From: Anticarsia gemmatalis | Lineage: Eukaryota; Arthropoda; Insecta; Lepidoptera; Erebidae | Assembly (NCBI RefSeq): GCF_050436995.1 | Contig: NC_134775.1 | Coordinates: 5,247,124 to 5,311,123, forward strand | DNA: 64,000 bases | Direction of reading: 5' to 3' | The notes under the pieces: generated by a model | What the model was told of the DNA's origin: nothing | What the model saw: the letters and a program-made list of their open reading frames with translations, nothing else | Databases searched by the model: none | Translations under genes and position numbers: made by a program | In this document: positions 29,601 through 39,987 of the stretch, one piece after another | Position numbering within the stretch: the stretch's first letter is position 1 | Layout: every line of letters starts with the position of its first letter

Positions 29601-30316
29601 TTGAAGCCTACCCCTTAGTAACTAAAAGTTCCGATGAAGTAGCAGAGAAGCTGGTAAGTAATTTTATACTTAGGTACGGAATTCCTGAGACTATAGCTAC
29701 AGACAGAGGTAAAGAATTTGTCTCCGAAGTATTTCAAAAGGTATGTACGCTATTAAATATAAATAAACTTACATCAACAGCATATCAGCATCAAAGAATA
29801 GGTTCTTTAGAAAACAGCCACAAGAACCTTGGTGCATATCTCCGTATACAAACTGACAATAGTCCAGAGCATTGGAGTAAGTGGGTACCATTTTGGTGTT
29901 TTGCATATAACACTTCCGTTCATACAGAGACAAAGTTTACTCCATTTGAATTAGTTTTCGGCAAAAAATGCATTTTACCAAGCAATTTGACAACTCATAT
30001 CGATCCTATTTATAATTTTGACAGTTATCCATTAGAATTAAGATATAGGCTTCAGGTATCTCAAAAAGCAGCAAAAGAAAATCTTATAAATACGAAAATT
30101 GTAAGAAAAAATGTATACGATAAGAACATAAATCAAATAATGTATAAACCCAATGATAATGTACTAATAAAGAATGAAAACAGAAATAAGTTAACCAGTG
30201 TATTCTCTGGTCCATATAAGGTTATTAGAGATTTAAGTCCGAATGTGGAAATATTAAGAAACGGGAAATTAGAATTGATTCATAAAAACCGCACTAAATT
30301 ATGTACTACTGTTTAA
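26680..30316 (+). pseudogene. GypA pol (protease, RT, RNase H, integrase) with two nonsense codons
   Basis: A frame open back to 26648. Protease WLIDTGATISAV. RT: WRLVIDYRKLNEKIQDDKFPLP, LDLFSGYYQQ, active site VYLDDIVVF (about 27990). RNase H: LSTDASGYAVGAV, IEKELLAIVW, KTDHKPLVYLF. TAA at 28979-28981 and 29042-29044 interrupt the RNase H-integrase spacer. The integrase then reads on: H-H-C-C site ending KCIKCQKEK, Asp in FLDIVGP, Asp in ATDRGKEF, Glu in GSLENSHKN, GPY-like end PYKVIRDLSPNVEIL. Everything else is well preserved. The stops fall only in the linker, so they could be recent damage or, less likely, a boundary that is read through. Confidence 0.88.
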
Positions 30317-30376
30317 TTGTAAGAAAAAAAAAATATAACTTTGTTATATATTTTTTTTTTCCATCAGGGATGGATA

Positions 30377-30693
30377 TGTAGTGTGTACCCAAGTTAGGTA
30401 TTTAGTAATAATATTATATTAACTCATGGCCGTGTGACTGATTGTTACTCGAGATGAAACACGTGCCTAAAGATCTAAATTCCATTAAGGTCATTCACTT
30501 GTAATAAGAATAATATATTATTTACTTAGTAACTAGAGACAGTGTAATCCAATATTATTATTATTTAGGTTAACCATATATGGTATAGTAGGTACCTACA
30601 TTATTTTATATAAATATAACCGCATCCCTAAAATAAAAGAGTTCATTCTCAACCTTTCAGTTTTAATTCACCTCCGTTACTACCAACATCGCA
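30377..30693 (+). repeat. GypA 3' LTR
   Basis: Identical to the 5' LTR by eye over 317 bp. Preceded by A-rich and T-rich runs and CATCAGGGATGGATA. Followed by the target duplication CGTG. Confidence 0.9.
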
Positions 30694-30801
30694 CGTGGAA
30701 AGTTACAGTGATCTCTAAAATGAAGATGACAGCATCGGAATACGGGACGCGTTTAACACGTCTTATCGTTACGTTAGTTTGTCACGTTGTTGTTGGCAAA
30801 A
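30694..30801 (+). other. GypB leader resumed after GypA
   Basis: Short untranslated stretch between the GypA target duplication and the GypB small ORF. It joins with 24362-24432 to form the GypB leader. Confidence 0.6.
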
Positions 30802-31104
30802 ATGGGCGGTTCTAGTTCGAAGGAAGAAGTAGTGATTGCCCAGGCAGCTGGAGCTGGGAGCAATACGGCACGCACGCAGCAGCTTCAAGAAACCACGAAC
30901 GTTATTCTCGTGATTATTTGTACCGTTTTGATGGTCGGATTGCTGGCGGTGATATATAAGCTGTATAACCATTGCCATAAGAAAAAGATACAGCGTTGTG
31001 TAAATGAAATGACGCTTAAGCGATACTCCAGCATATTACGCAGACAGCAGGCGTATTTGGGTGCTGCACCACAAGCTGACAAGGCCAAGGAATTTGACAT
31101 ATAG
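30802..31104 (+). CDS. Small myristoylated single-TM protein upstream of gag (GypB)
   Basis: 100 aa from MGGSSSKEEVV, a near-ideal N-myristoylation start (Gly2, Ser6, Lys7). A polar linker follows to about residue 31, then a hydrophobic helix (about 33-52, NVILVIICTVLMVGLLAVIY), a His/Lys-rich tail (NHCHKKKIQR) and a C-terminal helix ending EFDI. A longer start at 30787 is non-ATG and would hide the myristoylation signal. The protein remains open although GypB gag and pol have several stops. Position and layout match the 88-aa GypA ORF. The function is not known. Confidence 0.6.
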   Translation: MGGSSSKEEVVIAQAAGAGSNTARTQQLQETTNVILVIICTVLMVGLLAVIYKLYNHCHKKKIQRCVNEMTLKRYSSILRRQQAYLGAAPQADKAKEFDI

Positions 31105-31408
31105 CGACGGCGAGCGTTACGTAGCACGGATAGCGGATGGTACCTTTACGACGGCGTATGATTCGACAGTGTTAGCAGAAGTGTTAGTGTTGGTATAGTG
31201 TGAAAAATCGGCTTAGTGATGTAAGCAGTGAGGTGAGCGTCAGTGGAATACTAGTAAGTAGGTAGAATAATAATGTTTAGTGTTAAGAGCTATATAGGTA
31301 ATGTTAGTACGTATTTTGTTTATAAACGTACCATATGATGAAATATTATTATTATGTGCATTCCTTTTGAGTGGTCGTTGAACGCGGTTTGCGTTATCTT
31401 GTTAGCTG
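31105..31408 (+). other. GypB spacer before gag
   Basis: About 300 bp with no supported gene. A 31-codon open stretch directly after the TM ORF has no ATG and no convincing similarity to the 106-aa GypA protein. Confidence 0.45.
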
Positions 31409-32587
31409 ATGGCTGAGCAGTTAGGTATAATTTTAAATGAGTTAAAAGTCGTAAGAAATTACTTAATAAAAATTGGTCCCAGCCGTCGACAGGGAAGAAT
31501 TTTAGAGACAAAAAGAAAAGAGGCAGATAATATTTTAGTATAGTATAATAGGTTTTTAGAAATATCTAAGGAAAACTTAAAATCTCTTGCAAGTTCGGAA
31601 GTTGCATTAATTACCAAGATTTGTGGAGAGTTCGATAAATTACTTTTAGAGATAATTTCCCTTTGTAGTGTAACTGAGGAAGACGACCTCTCATTAGAAA
31701 CCATGGCTGATGCATTTGAATTAAAAACTGCATTGCAGCTATTGTCCGTCATGGATGATAGCATTGATAACACAAAACAGCTAATCGAAGGTATCGAATA
31801 CTATAATTCTGTGCTGGAAAAAGCAACATGTAAAAATAAATTAATTCAGTTTGTTCTAAAGAGCAGACTATCCCAGCGTGCAAAATTGTTATTGTCATCA
31901 AAATACGAGACAGTCGATGCGCTCGTAAAGGATATGCGTAAATTGTTACTGCCGCCAAAAAGTTTTATCGCTATTCAAACAAAGTTGCAAAACTGCAAAC
32001 AAAATAATAAGACTGTTATAGATTATGGTAAAGAAATATCAGACCTCTTTGTAAACTTAACGGTATCTCAAGCTGACAGCGATTGCAACAAATATGAGTT
32101 ACTTAGACCCATGAATGAGAAGTTAGCTATCAAGCGATTTGCTGATGGTTTGAGAGACCGTCGTCTTAGTACTATAATTGCCGCGCGTAACTTTACTTCA
32201 TTGACAGAGGCAATCCAGGCAGCCCAGGACGAAGAGACACCTGGTCCAAGCGGATCGTCAGAAATCGTAGGTACATACAGACAGTCGCAGCATCCGGTGT
32301 GGAGAGCTAATAGGAGTTTTCGCGTACAGCGCAGATTTGGTGCAAGGGGTGCACGAAATCCACGCGGGCATCGCTATCATCAGCAACAGGTATCGCATGG
32401 TTATAATTATAATTATTACCGTAGTAATTATGGCAATCGTTTTCGTGGAGCAAATAGATCATCGCGTAGTAACGGTGGTCGAGGTGTCAGGTTGCAAAGG
32501 AATATCAATATCATAGCAGAGAATAGTCAGGTAGCAACAACAAGCACTTCGAATGCTGAGTCATTGAATCACTTTTTTCGTGACTAA
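31409..32587 (+). pseudogene. GypB gag with one nonsense codon
   Basis: The frame from MAEQLGIILNELKVVRNYLI matches the GypA start MTSIEALIEKLTEIRTYLI. TAG at 31541-31543 interrupts it. After that the frame is open through MADAFELKTALQLL, QFVLKSRLSQRAK and KRFADGLRDRRLSTIIAARN to an RGG-like Arg/Gly/Tyr-rich tail and FFRD. It has no zinc knuckle. It carries about 78 residues absent from GypA between LIKIGP and LKTAL. It ends in the same TTT TTT CGT GAC TAA tract as GypA. Confidence 0.83.
32573..32587 (+). promoter_or_regulatory. Candidate +1 frameshift site (GypB gag-pol)
   Basis: TTTTTTCGTGACTAA, identical to GypA. The +1 frame after it reads VTNYVILSCNDLNK and, apart from one TAA, connects to the protease at LLIDTCASIS. 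Confidence 0.55.
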
Positions 32588-32810
32588 TTATGTAATTCTT
32601 TCTTGCAACGATTTAAACAAGGTGTCATTTAATATTTGTAATTAAAAACATAACTTGTTAATAGATACCTGTGCATCTATATCGGGGATAAGTCTAGAAT
32701 GTTTAGAGCGATTACACATTCCTTACCATAAAGAGAGAGTTAGCGTTAGAGGTATAGGTGGATCTTTGTATTCTAAGGGTTATGTGTATTTAACTCTTAA
32801 TTATAACGAA

Positions 32811-33066
32811 CTAGCTGACCCGCGCAACTTCGCTTGCGTCACATAAGAGAGAATGGGTCAAAAATGTTCCCCGTTTTTGTAACATTTTTTACTGGCACTC
32901 TGCTCCTATTGGTCATAGCGTGATGATATATAGCCTATAGCCTTCCTCGATAAATGGGCTATCTAACACTGAAAGAATTTTTCAAATCGGACCAGTAGTT
33001 TCTGAGATTAGCGCGTTCAAACAAACAAACAAACAAACTCTTCAGCTTTATAATATTAGTATAGAT
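32811..33066 (+). repeat. SINE-like repeat (CTAGCTGACCCGCG family), copy 1
   Basis: About 256 bp from CTAGCTGACCCGCGCAAC to TAATATTAGTATAGAT, with an internal (CAAA)n stretch. It has no coding. The same family occurs at 38182-38988 (three copies) and 59993-60141. The class is uncertain; the AT-rich repeat-like 3' end suggests non-LTR mobilisation. It splits GypB's protease. Confidence 0.8.
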
Positions 33067-35229
33067 ATAAGTTTCCTCATAGGTTCATAGTTTTTAAAAA
33101 ATTACCATGTATGGCGGATGGAATTGTTGGTCAAGATTTTTTATCGCATTATAAAGCTATTTTAAACTTTGAAGTCAATACTTTACAATTAGTTTCTAAT
33201 GACAACCAACATGTAACATTAACATTTGAGAATAATCAGCCAAATCGCAATAGTCACTATCTGATTATACCAGAGCGCAGCGAGTCCACGCATTACATTA
33301 ATACAGACTTAAAAGAAGAGTGTGTAGTAGAAAATCAACAATTATGTGAGGGTGTTTATTTAGCTAGCAGCATAAATAAACCAGTAAACGGAAAAATGCC
33401 GATTCGTATTTTGAATACTCGTGACACAGATGTAAAATTAAATTATTTTCCAGTAAGAGCAAGCTATTTAAAATAATACTTTATTTGTCAATTTAATAAA
33501 ACTACGGTTCATTCGGATAGGGTTAAAACTTTATTTTCTTTATTAAATTTAAAGGGATTAAATACTGAGGAACAGAAAGCAGTAGAGCAAGTTTGTGCAA
33601 AATTTCCTGATATTTTCTATTTACCAGGGGATAAATTATCCACAACTCCCGTATATGAACAAACAGTTGACATAAAATCACATACAAGTCCTATTTACAC
33701 AAAACCTTATCGACTGCCTTATGCTCAAAAACCTGAATTAGAGAAACAAATTAAAAATATGTTAGATGACGGCATAATCGAGCCATCTCGGAGTGCATGG
33801 TCAAGTCCATTGCTGTTAGTTCCCAAAAAGTGCGATGCGTCTGGTAATAAAAAGTGGCGTGTTGTAATTGATTATCGTAAGCTAAATAACAACATACAGG
33901 ACGATAAATTCCCTTTGCCAAACATCACCGAGATACTAGACTCTTTGTCAGGAGCAATGTACATTACTCATTTAGACCTTTATCAAGGATTTTACCAAAT
34001 TTCATTAAAGGAAAGCTGCAGACCTTATACGGCATTTACCACTGGTAATAATCAGTACCAGATGACTAGAATGCCAATGGGGCTTAAATCTAGTCCCAGC
34101 AGTTTTAGCAGAATGATGACTATTGCGATGTCTGGCCTTAATTATGATAAATGTTTAATTTATCAAGATGACTTGGTAGTTATGGGTAGAAACTTGAGTA
34201 TTCATAACCAAAACTTAATGGATGTGTTTTCTAGGCTACGTAAAGTAAATTAAAATTGAATCCTGCTATGTGTACATTTTTACAAAAAGAAATTCTGTAT
34301 TTAGGGCATGTAGTTTCTGGAGGAGGTATTTTGCCAGATCCTGAAAAAATTAAGGTGGTGGAAAGTTATCCAAGGCCACAGAACACTGATGAATTAAAGC
34401 GATTCGTAGCGTTTGCGAATTACTACAGAAAGTTTATAAAGAATTTCGCGGAGTTTGCATTTCCTTTAAATAAATTGTGTCGCAAAAATGTTAAATTTGA
34501 CTGGACGAAAGAATGTGAGCAATCTTTTCAAGCGCTAAAATCAGCTTTAATAAGCCCGCCTGTTTTGCAATATCCAAATTCCTCAGATAGCAATGAATTT
34601 ATATTACAGACCGACGCATCAGGCAAAGCAATCGGATCGGTCTTATGCAACGGAGATGGACGGCCTGTGGCTTATGCCAGTCGCGGGTTAAATAAAGCCG
34701 AAATTAATTACCCCACTATTGAAAAGGAACTCTTAGCAATAGTGTGGAGTGTTAAATATTTTCGACCTTATTTATACGGAAAGCGGTTTAAGATACAGAC
34801 CGACCATCGACCTTTAGTTTATCTATTTTCTATGAGGGACCCATCTAGTAGGTTATTAAAATTTTGACTGCAATTAGAAGAATTTAATTTTGAAATTGAA
34901 CACTTAAAAGGTCAATCAAACTCTGTGGCAGATGCACTATCGAGAATAATAATTACGTCTAAAGATTTAAAATTAATGAATCAGCAAGTAGTTAGTGTAA
35001 TGACTAGAGGGCAATTGCGACGATTGAATATCAATGATAATAAGAGCGATGATAGTCTGTCGGTGGATAATATTGACACACACTCGAGGCCTGATCAACC
35101 GAGAGTGGTGGAAATAATTAAAAAACCTAGGAATATTATCGAACTTTCTTTGATAAACTCTAGACAAGCAAATTATTTACTAAAGAAAGGTGTAATTGTT
35201 GAAAGGTTTAAATATTTTATGTATGTGCC

Positions 35230-35670
35230 TGTGGCGATCAACCACCACGACAACCATCAGCGAACATCGCGTCAAGATCGCCCGCTACCCGCTCCGCTTA
35301 TGCAACTTGGGCCAACAGTTGTTTACAACTTAGATGCTTACACGTGCCGCAAGTTTGACCGCTGTTCGTCCTTCGGCGCGTGCGCAGGGCCTCGAGCGCC
35401 GGACCGCGGCCACTTCTTCGCCGTCCTTCTAGCTACGCGTTGCTCTGTATAAATTCTTTTAACTTGCTTATTGCTCCGCTTTCATTAATTGTATTTATAT
35501 TCATCTTTAGTTACATTAAATTCATCCATCAAATCATAATAATATAAATCATTTCGCGTTATCTATTAATTCTCATCCACAATCACCTATAATCATCAAG
35601 CACAGTGCTGCTTAGTAGCTGAGTCAATTCCCTGCTTAGTGGTGGGATAGGTAGCATACCTACTCCTACA
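35230..35670 (+). repeat. Solo LTR, family S2
   Basis: 441 bp, TGTGGCGATC ... CTACTCCTACA, flanked by the 4-bp duplication TGCC (35226-35229 and 35671-35674). It contains CTGTATAAATTC as a possible TATA box. GypB pol reads up to its left edge, and GypB sequence resumes after it. Confidence 0.82.
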
Positions 35671-35835
35671 TGCCCAGTAGCTCCATAATTTATTTACAAA
35701 CAATGTCTCGATCTCCAGTTACGCGAGTCGAATTAGTGAGAGACTTGTTGTGTCTATGTAAGAAGTTTTTGATAAACGATATATGCATATTAAGAAATGA
35801 TAATAATAAAGATTTTATTAGTGGGCTTATAAATG

Positions 35836-36078
35836 TGTAGCGGCTCGCTACATACAGCGACATCTACTGGGACCAGCGCGCAACCAACCACCACGCGCAG
35901 TGCGACTGACGTCACAAGTCCTAGATCGCGCTATCGAAGTTTGCATTGCAACTGACTATATATACAAGTTCCCGACTACGACAGTTGGGCAGCCTAGGCC
36001 CACCAGGCATGATCACCTCGCCTGGTCGGAGGATCCTCCCTTTGTGTTGGGGGAACATGATCACCTCGTTCCTCCACA
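35836..36078 (+). repeat. Solo LTR, family S1, copy 2
   Basis: 243 bp, same family as 22122-22365. Flanked by AATG (35832-35835 and 36079-36082). It keeps the CRE palindrome TGACGTCA and the TATA box. Several substitutions and a small indel separate the two copies. Confidence 0.9.
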
Positions 36079-37183
36079 AATGAAATAAAGAGTTACAAAA
36101 TATGGTCCGGACCACGTATTTGTGTAGTTAGTAATGTTCAAAGGATAGATAATTTAGATAACAGGCGCGTGATATTAAACGACTACCACCTATTGCCCAC
36201 AAGTGGCCACGCGGGCATTAGGCGGATGACAAATAACATTAAGAAGTATTACTTCTGGCCAAGTTTGGAAAAAGACGTTATTGATTATGTTTGTAAATGT
36301 CAGCAATGCAACAAAAGTATTCTGCAAATGTTAAACAACCGATGCAAGTCACAACGACTGCAAACTCGACATTAGAAAAGATATATACATTGTAGGTCCA
36401 TTACCACTTGACATGAATGGTTACAAATACATTTTAACCTTACAGTGCGAGTTATCAAAATTCACAGAGGCGTACCCTTTGTGCAACAAAGATACGGTAA
36501 GTGTAGCCCGTGCGTTTGTTGAGAATTTTATTTTAAGATATGGCATACCTAGAGAAATAGCGACCGATCGTGGGTCAGAATCTATATCAAGTACTATGAA
36601 AGAAGTATGCCAAATCTTAAAAATCAATAAAACGTCATCTACAGCTTACCATCACCAGAGCATTGGCGCGCTAGAGAACAACCATAAGACAATGGGTGCG
36701 TATTTAAGGATTCATTGTGAAAATCAGCCAAGTGCATGGAGTACATGGTTGCCATATTGGTGCTTCAGTTATAATAATACGGTGCATACAGAGACAAAGT
36801 ATACACCACATGAGCTAGTATTTGGAAAGCGCTGTATATTACCTACAAATTTAGAAGGTCATGTCGTAGATCCTTTATATACTCATGATAATTATGCTCT
36901 CGAGTTGAAATATTGACTCCAACTAGCACAAAAGGATGCACATAGTAATATAATTAAAAGTACATGTAAGAGAAAACATAATTATGATTCTAACATAAAC
37001 CCAGTGTATTATAAGAAGGGTGATTTGTTATTATTAAGGAATGTATCGGATAACAAAATGGATCCTATATATTTAGGACCTTATCAAGTACTTGATGACT
37101 TAGATTGTAATGTGAAAATTCTGAAAAATGGAAAGGAGGATGTTGTGCATAAAAATAGAACAAAACCTTTTAAAATTGATTAA

Positions 37184-37543
37184 TTCTATTTTTTTTTCAC
37201 TTCTTACATTTTGTGATATCCTATGTACTTTCATGTTATATAAAATACGAGGTAACTCCAAGTATTTTTATTGTTTATAGTGTAACCACTTACATACTAT
37301 TGTCAATGTAATATTATTCTCAATGTAACCAATTATACAATAAATAATCGATTTAATATGCCCTGCGCAGGCACATAATATAATCATATTATCTAAGCAT
37401 ATAATGTAAGCATATTATCTAGGAATAACATGTAAGCATATAATCTAGGTATATAATCTAGTATGACTGTAAACCATATCTCTAAATATCCAAAAATAAT
37501 AATCATATTGTATTCTTATGATTTTTTTTATTAAAGGGGAAGG
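37184..37543 (+). other. GypB 3' UTR with AT-rich tandem repeats and polypurine tract
   Basis: No gene. About 37374-37460 repeats CATATAATGTAAGCATATTATCTA-like units of roughly 20 bp. AAAGGGGAAGG at 37533-37543 directly before the 3' LTR is a good polypurine tract. Confidence 0.65.
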
Positions 37544-37568
37544 TGTGATGTAGTAGTTTTAAGGTATA
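37544..37568 (+). repeat. GypB 3' LTR, left part
   Basis: TGTGATGTAGTAG ... AAGGTATA matches the first 25 bp of the 5' LTR, then is interrupted by a TIR element with a TATA duplication. The LTR resumes at 47993 (GGTTCTATTATTCAATATATT) for about 20 bp and then stops at GypC. Confidence 0.65.
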
Positions 37569-38181
37569 CAGGGTGTAACAGACAGCCTACCGAAAACGAA
37601 AAAAATGACTTTAGACACGATTCTGGTGCTTATGGCGTTGAAAATTTTCATCGGTTTTTTCTTGATTTTTCCGATTTTTTATGCGTTTTTTTTAATTTTT
37701 TTTTCGTTAATACTACACAATGCAACATGAACATGAAAAAAAATCCGTCATATTACTGTTTTTCACAAAAAAACAGCAATGGATTAAAACAACGTATAAA
37801 TTCGCTATCAGCTGTTCGCGCGCGGCCAACGTCACCGCGCCGGCGGCGGCCGGCCGCGACGGTCGACGTCACGCCGCGTACCTACGCGCGCCACACAGAC
37901 ACGATTACGCACACAGCTGTCAGCCTCACACTCACTAGTATGCAGCGTTACTTAGTATTTGTTCTATGTTAAAAATGAAAATTACATAATTATCCCGCTC
38001 TCCGATAAAAGGTAAATTCATAAGATTTAAAATGTGTGATATCTTATTATTACACGTACAAATACATACAGAACGACAAAAAATCCTATTGATATTCTTT
38101 AGCGCTATAAAAATCTCTAATAAACAATTTAACATGTATTGTCGCTTTGTTCCATTTGTTCTTGCAAAATTCTATTCGATA

Positions 38182-38442
38182 CTAGCTGACCCGCGCAACT
38201 TCGCTTGCGTCACCTAAGAGAATGGGTCAAAATTTTCCCCGTTCTTGTAACATTTTTCGTTGCTACTCCGCTCCTCATGACCGTAGCGTGATGTTATAGC
38301 CTAAAGCCTTCCTCGATAAATGGGCTATCTAACACTGAAATAATTTTTCAAATCGGACCAGTAGTTCTTGAGATTAGCGCGTTCAAACAAACAATCAAAC
38401 AAACAAACTCTTCAGCTTTATAATATTATTATTAGTATAGAT
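38182..38442 (+). repeat. SINE-like repeat, copy 2
   Basis: Same family as 32811-33066. It is part of a 287-bp tandem unit: the 28-bp segment ATTTGTTCTTGCAAAATTCT... at 38154-38181 recurs at 38441-38468, before copy 3. Confidence 0.8.
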
Positions 38443-38468
38443 TTGTTCTTGCAAAATTCTATTCGATA

Positions 38469-38721
38469 CTAGCTGACCCGCGCAACTTCGCTTGCGTCAC
38501 CTAAGAGAATGGGTCAAAATTTTCCCCGTTCTTGTAACATTTTTGTTGCTACTCCGCTCCTCATGACCGTAGCGTGATGTTATAGCCTAAAGCCTTCCTC
38601 GATAAATGGGCTATCTAACACTGAAAGAATTTTTCAAATCGGACCAGTAGTTCTTGAGATTAGCGCGTTCAAACAAACAATCAAACAAATAAACTCTTCA
38701 GCTTTATAATATTAGTATAGA
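38469..38721 (+). repeat. SINE-like repeat, copy 3
   Basis: Nearly identical to copy 2, sharing derived differences (CACCTAAGAGAATGG, GTTCTTGAG, CAATCAAAC). This favours tandem duplication over two independent insertions. Confidence 0.8.
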
Positions 38722-38988
38722 CTAGCTGACCCGCGCAACTTCGCTTGCGTCACATAAGAGAGAATGGGTCAAAATTTTCCCCGTTTTTGTAACATTTTTT
38801 ATTGCTGCTCTGCTACTATTGGACATAGCGTGATGATATATAGCCTATAACCTTCCTCGATAAATGGGCTATCTAACACTGAAATAATTTTTCAAATCGG
38901 GCCAGTAGTTCCTGAGATTAGCGCGTTCAAACAAACAAACAAACAAACAAACAAACAAACTCTTCAGCTTTATAATATTAGTATAGAT
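38722..38988 (+). repeat. SINE-like repeat, copy 4
   Basis: Directly abuts copy 3 but is closer to copy 1 (CACATAAGAGAGAATGG), with a longer (CAAA)n tract. The end TAATATTAGTATAGAT is repeated once more to 39003. Confidence 0.8.
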
Positions 38989-39003
38989 AATATTAGTATA
39001 GAT

Positions 39004-39979
39004 TTACACGCTCATTCATTCATTCATACTTCATACAAGCGCGGTGCGACTCGAAAAGTAGATGGCCGTAGTGACACGTGACGCCGCGACCGCGCGTGGA
39101 TGTTACATAGATGGAATGCGACAAAATGGATGCTAAGTAATTCTCCGGGGATTATGAATTATGATAAGTTATCTTCTCTGTTAAGAATATTAATGGATAT
39201 TGATTGTTATCATTGTTATGTACCTACATTTTTTATGGTTTAATTAAATAAACGTTTCGTGTTTATTTTATTTACTTTAAGCTGATTTTATGTTATAAAT
39301 ATCAAAGTATTTTAAACTTACATCAATAATGTTTGTAATGTTATTTGGTATTTGAATAAAACTACAATGCAACCAGTAACAACTGTGACAAGTAAAAATA
39401 GTAATGCCACATCAATATTTTATTGAATCTAATCTCTCGCTGGGATCCTAACTCATCGCTCGTCACCAAATCGGCGGCGCGCGCGCGGACGGCGCGGAGG
39501 GAGCGGGTGGCGCGGGCGAGGGGCGGCGCGAGTGAGCGGAGATGCGCCGGCGGCTCTCTTTGATTAATAGTTCGAGCAATTCGCTCGCAGAAGACGGAAG
39601 CTCTTCACCGGTGTCGTTCGTTATGTCCTATTCGTCGTGTCGTGTGTGAACTGCTGTTTATTATTACTTGTTATTGTTCCGGTTTTGAGTTGTTAGTGTT
39701 TTTATTGTTATTATTTTTGTTGTTATTGTTTTCGAAGTGCAGTTGTGTTCGTAAATAGGAAGAAATGTTGATGTGTTATGTATGGTGAAGCACGTGGAAG
39801 TGCACGGCGTGCTCTGCACCTGTACGTCCGGATCCAAAGGTATTCAAACTCTCGCCATACACCAGGTTTTTGCGTGTTGATAGACATTGATAACAATTCG
39901 TTTTAGCACTTTCTTATTATTGGTTACATTTTACTATTATTGTTTGATTTCACGTAAGCCAAGTAGGTACCTACCTACT
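39004..39979. other. Non-coding part of the TIR element, GC-rich island at 39470-39560
   Basis: No ORF of note. The GCGCGCGCGGACGGCGCGG...GGCGCGAGTGAGCGG stretch contrasts with its surroundings and is followed by simple TTATT/TTGTTATTG sequence. It could be a promoter or 5' UTR island of a lost gene of this element; I cannot show it. Confidence 0.35.
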
Positions 39980-39987
39980 TACAATTT

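Larger units (their letters stand above)
24433..30693 (+). mobile_element. Ty3/gypsy element GypA, complete with identical LTRs
   Basis: A 6261-bp element. Two 317-bp LTRs (24433-24749 and 30377-30693) look identical base for base. They are flanked by the 4-bp duplication CGTG (24429-24432 and 30694-30697). The interior holds two small ORFs, gag and pol. It sits in the leader of GypB. Despite its apparent youth, gag has one TAA and pol two TAA codons. It has no env frame. Confidence 0.9.
32588..37183 (+). pseudogene. GypB pol, interrupted and decayed
   Basis: Protease LLIDTCASIS has Cys where Gly of D-T/S-G is expected, and it is then split by a SINE-like insertion (32811-33066). The RT is readable at 33690-34253 (WRVVIDYRKLNNNIQDDKFP; active site reads YQDDLVV). 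A 1-bp deletion follows after RLRKVN, then QTDASGKAIGSV. TGA at 34865-34867 replaces an Arg codon. Two solo LTRs sit between RNase H and integrase (35230-35670 and 35836-36078). The integrase has HLLPTSGHAGIRR, CKCQQC, a frameshift near 36315, ATDRGSES and GALENNHKT. TGA at 36914-36916 again replaces Arg. The C-terminus ends HKNRTKPFKID. The TGA stops fit C-to-T change at CGA. Confidence 0.85.
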
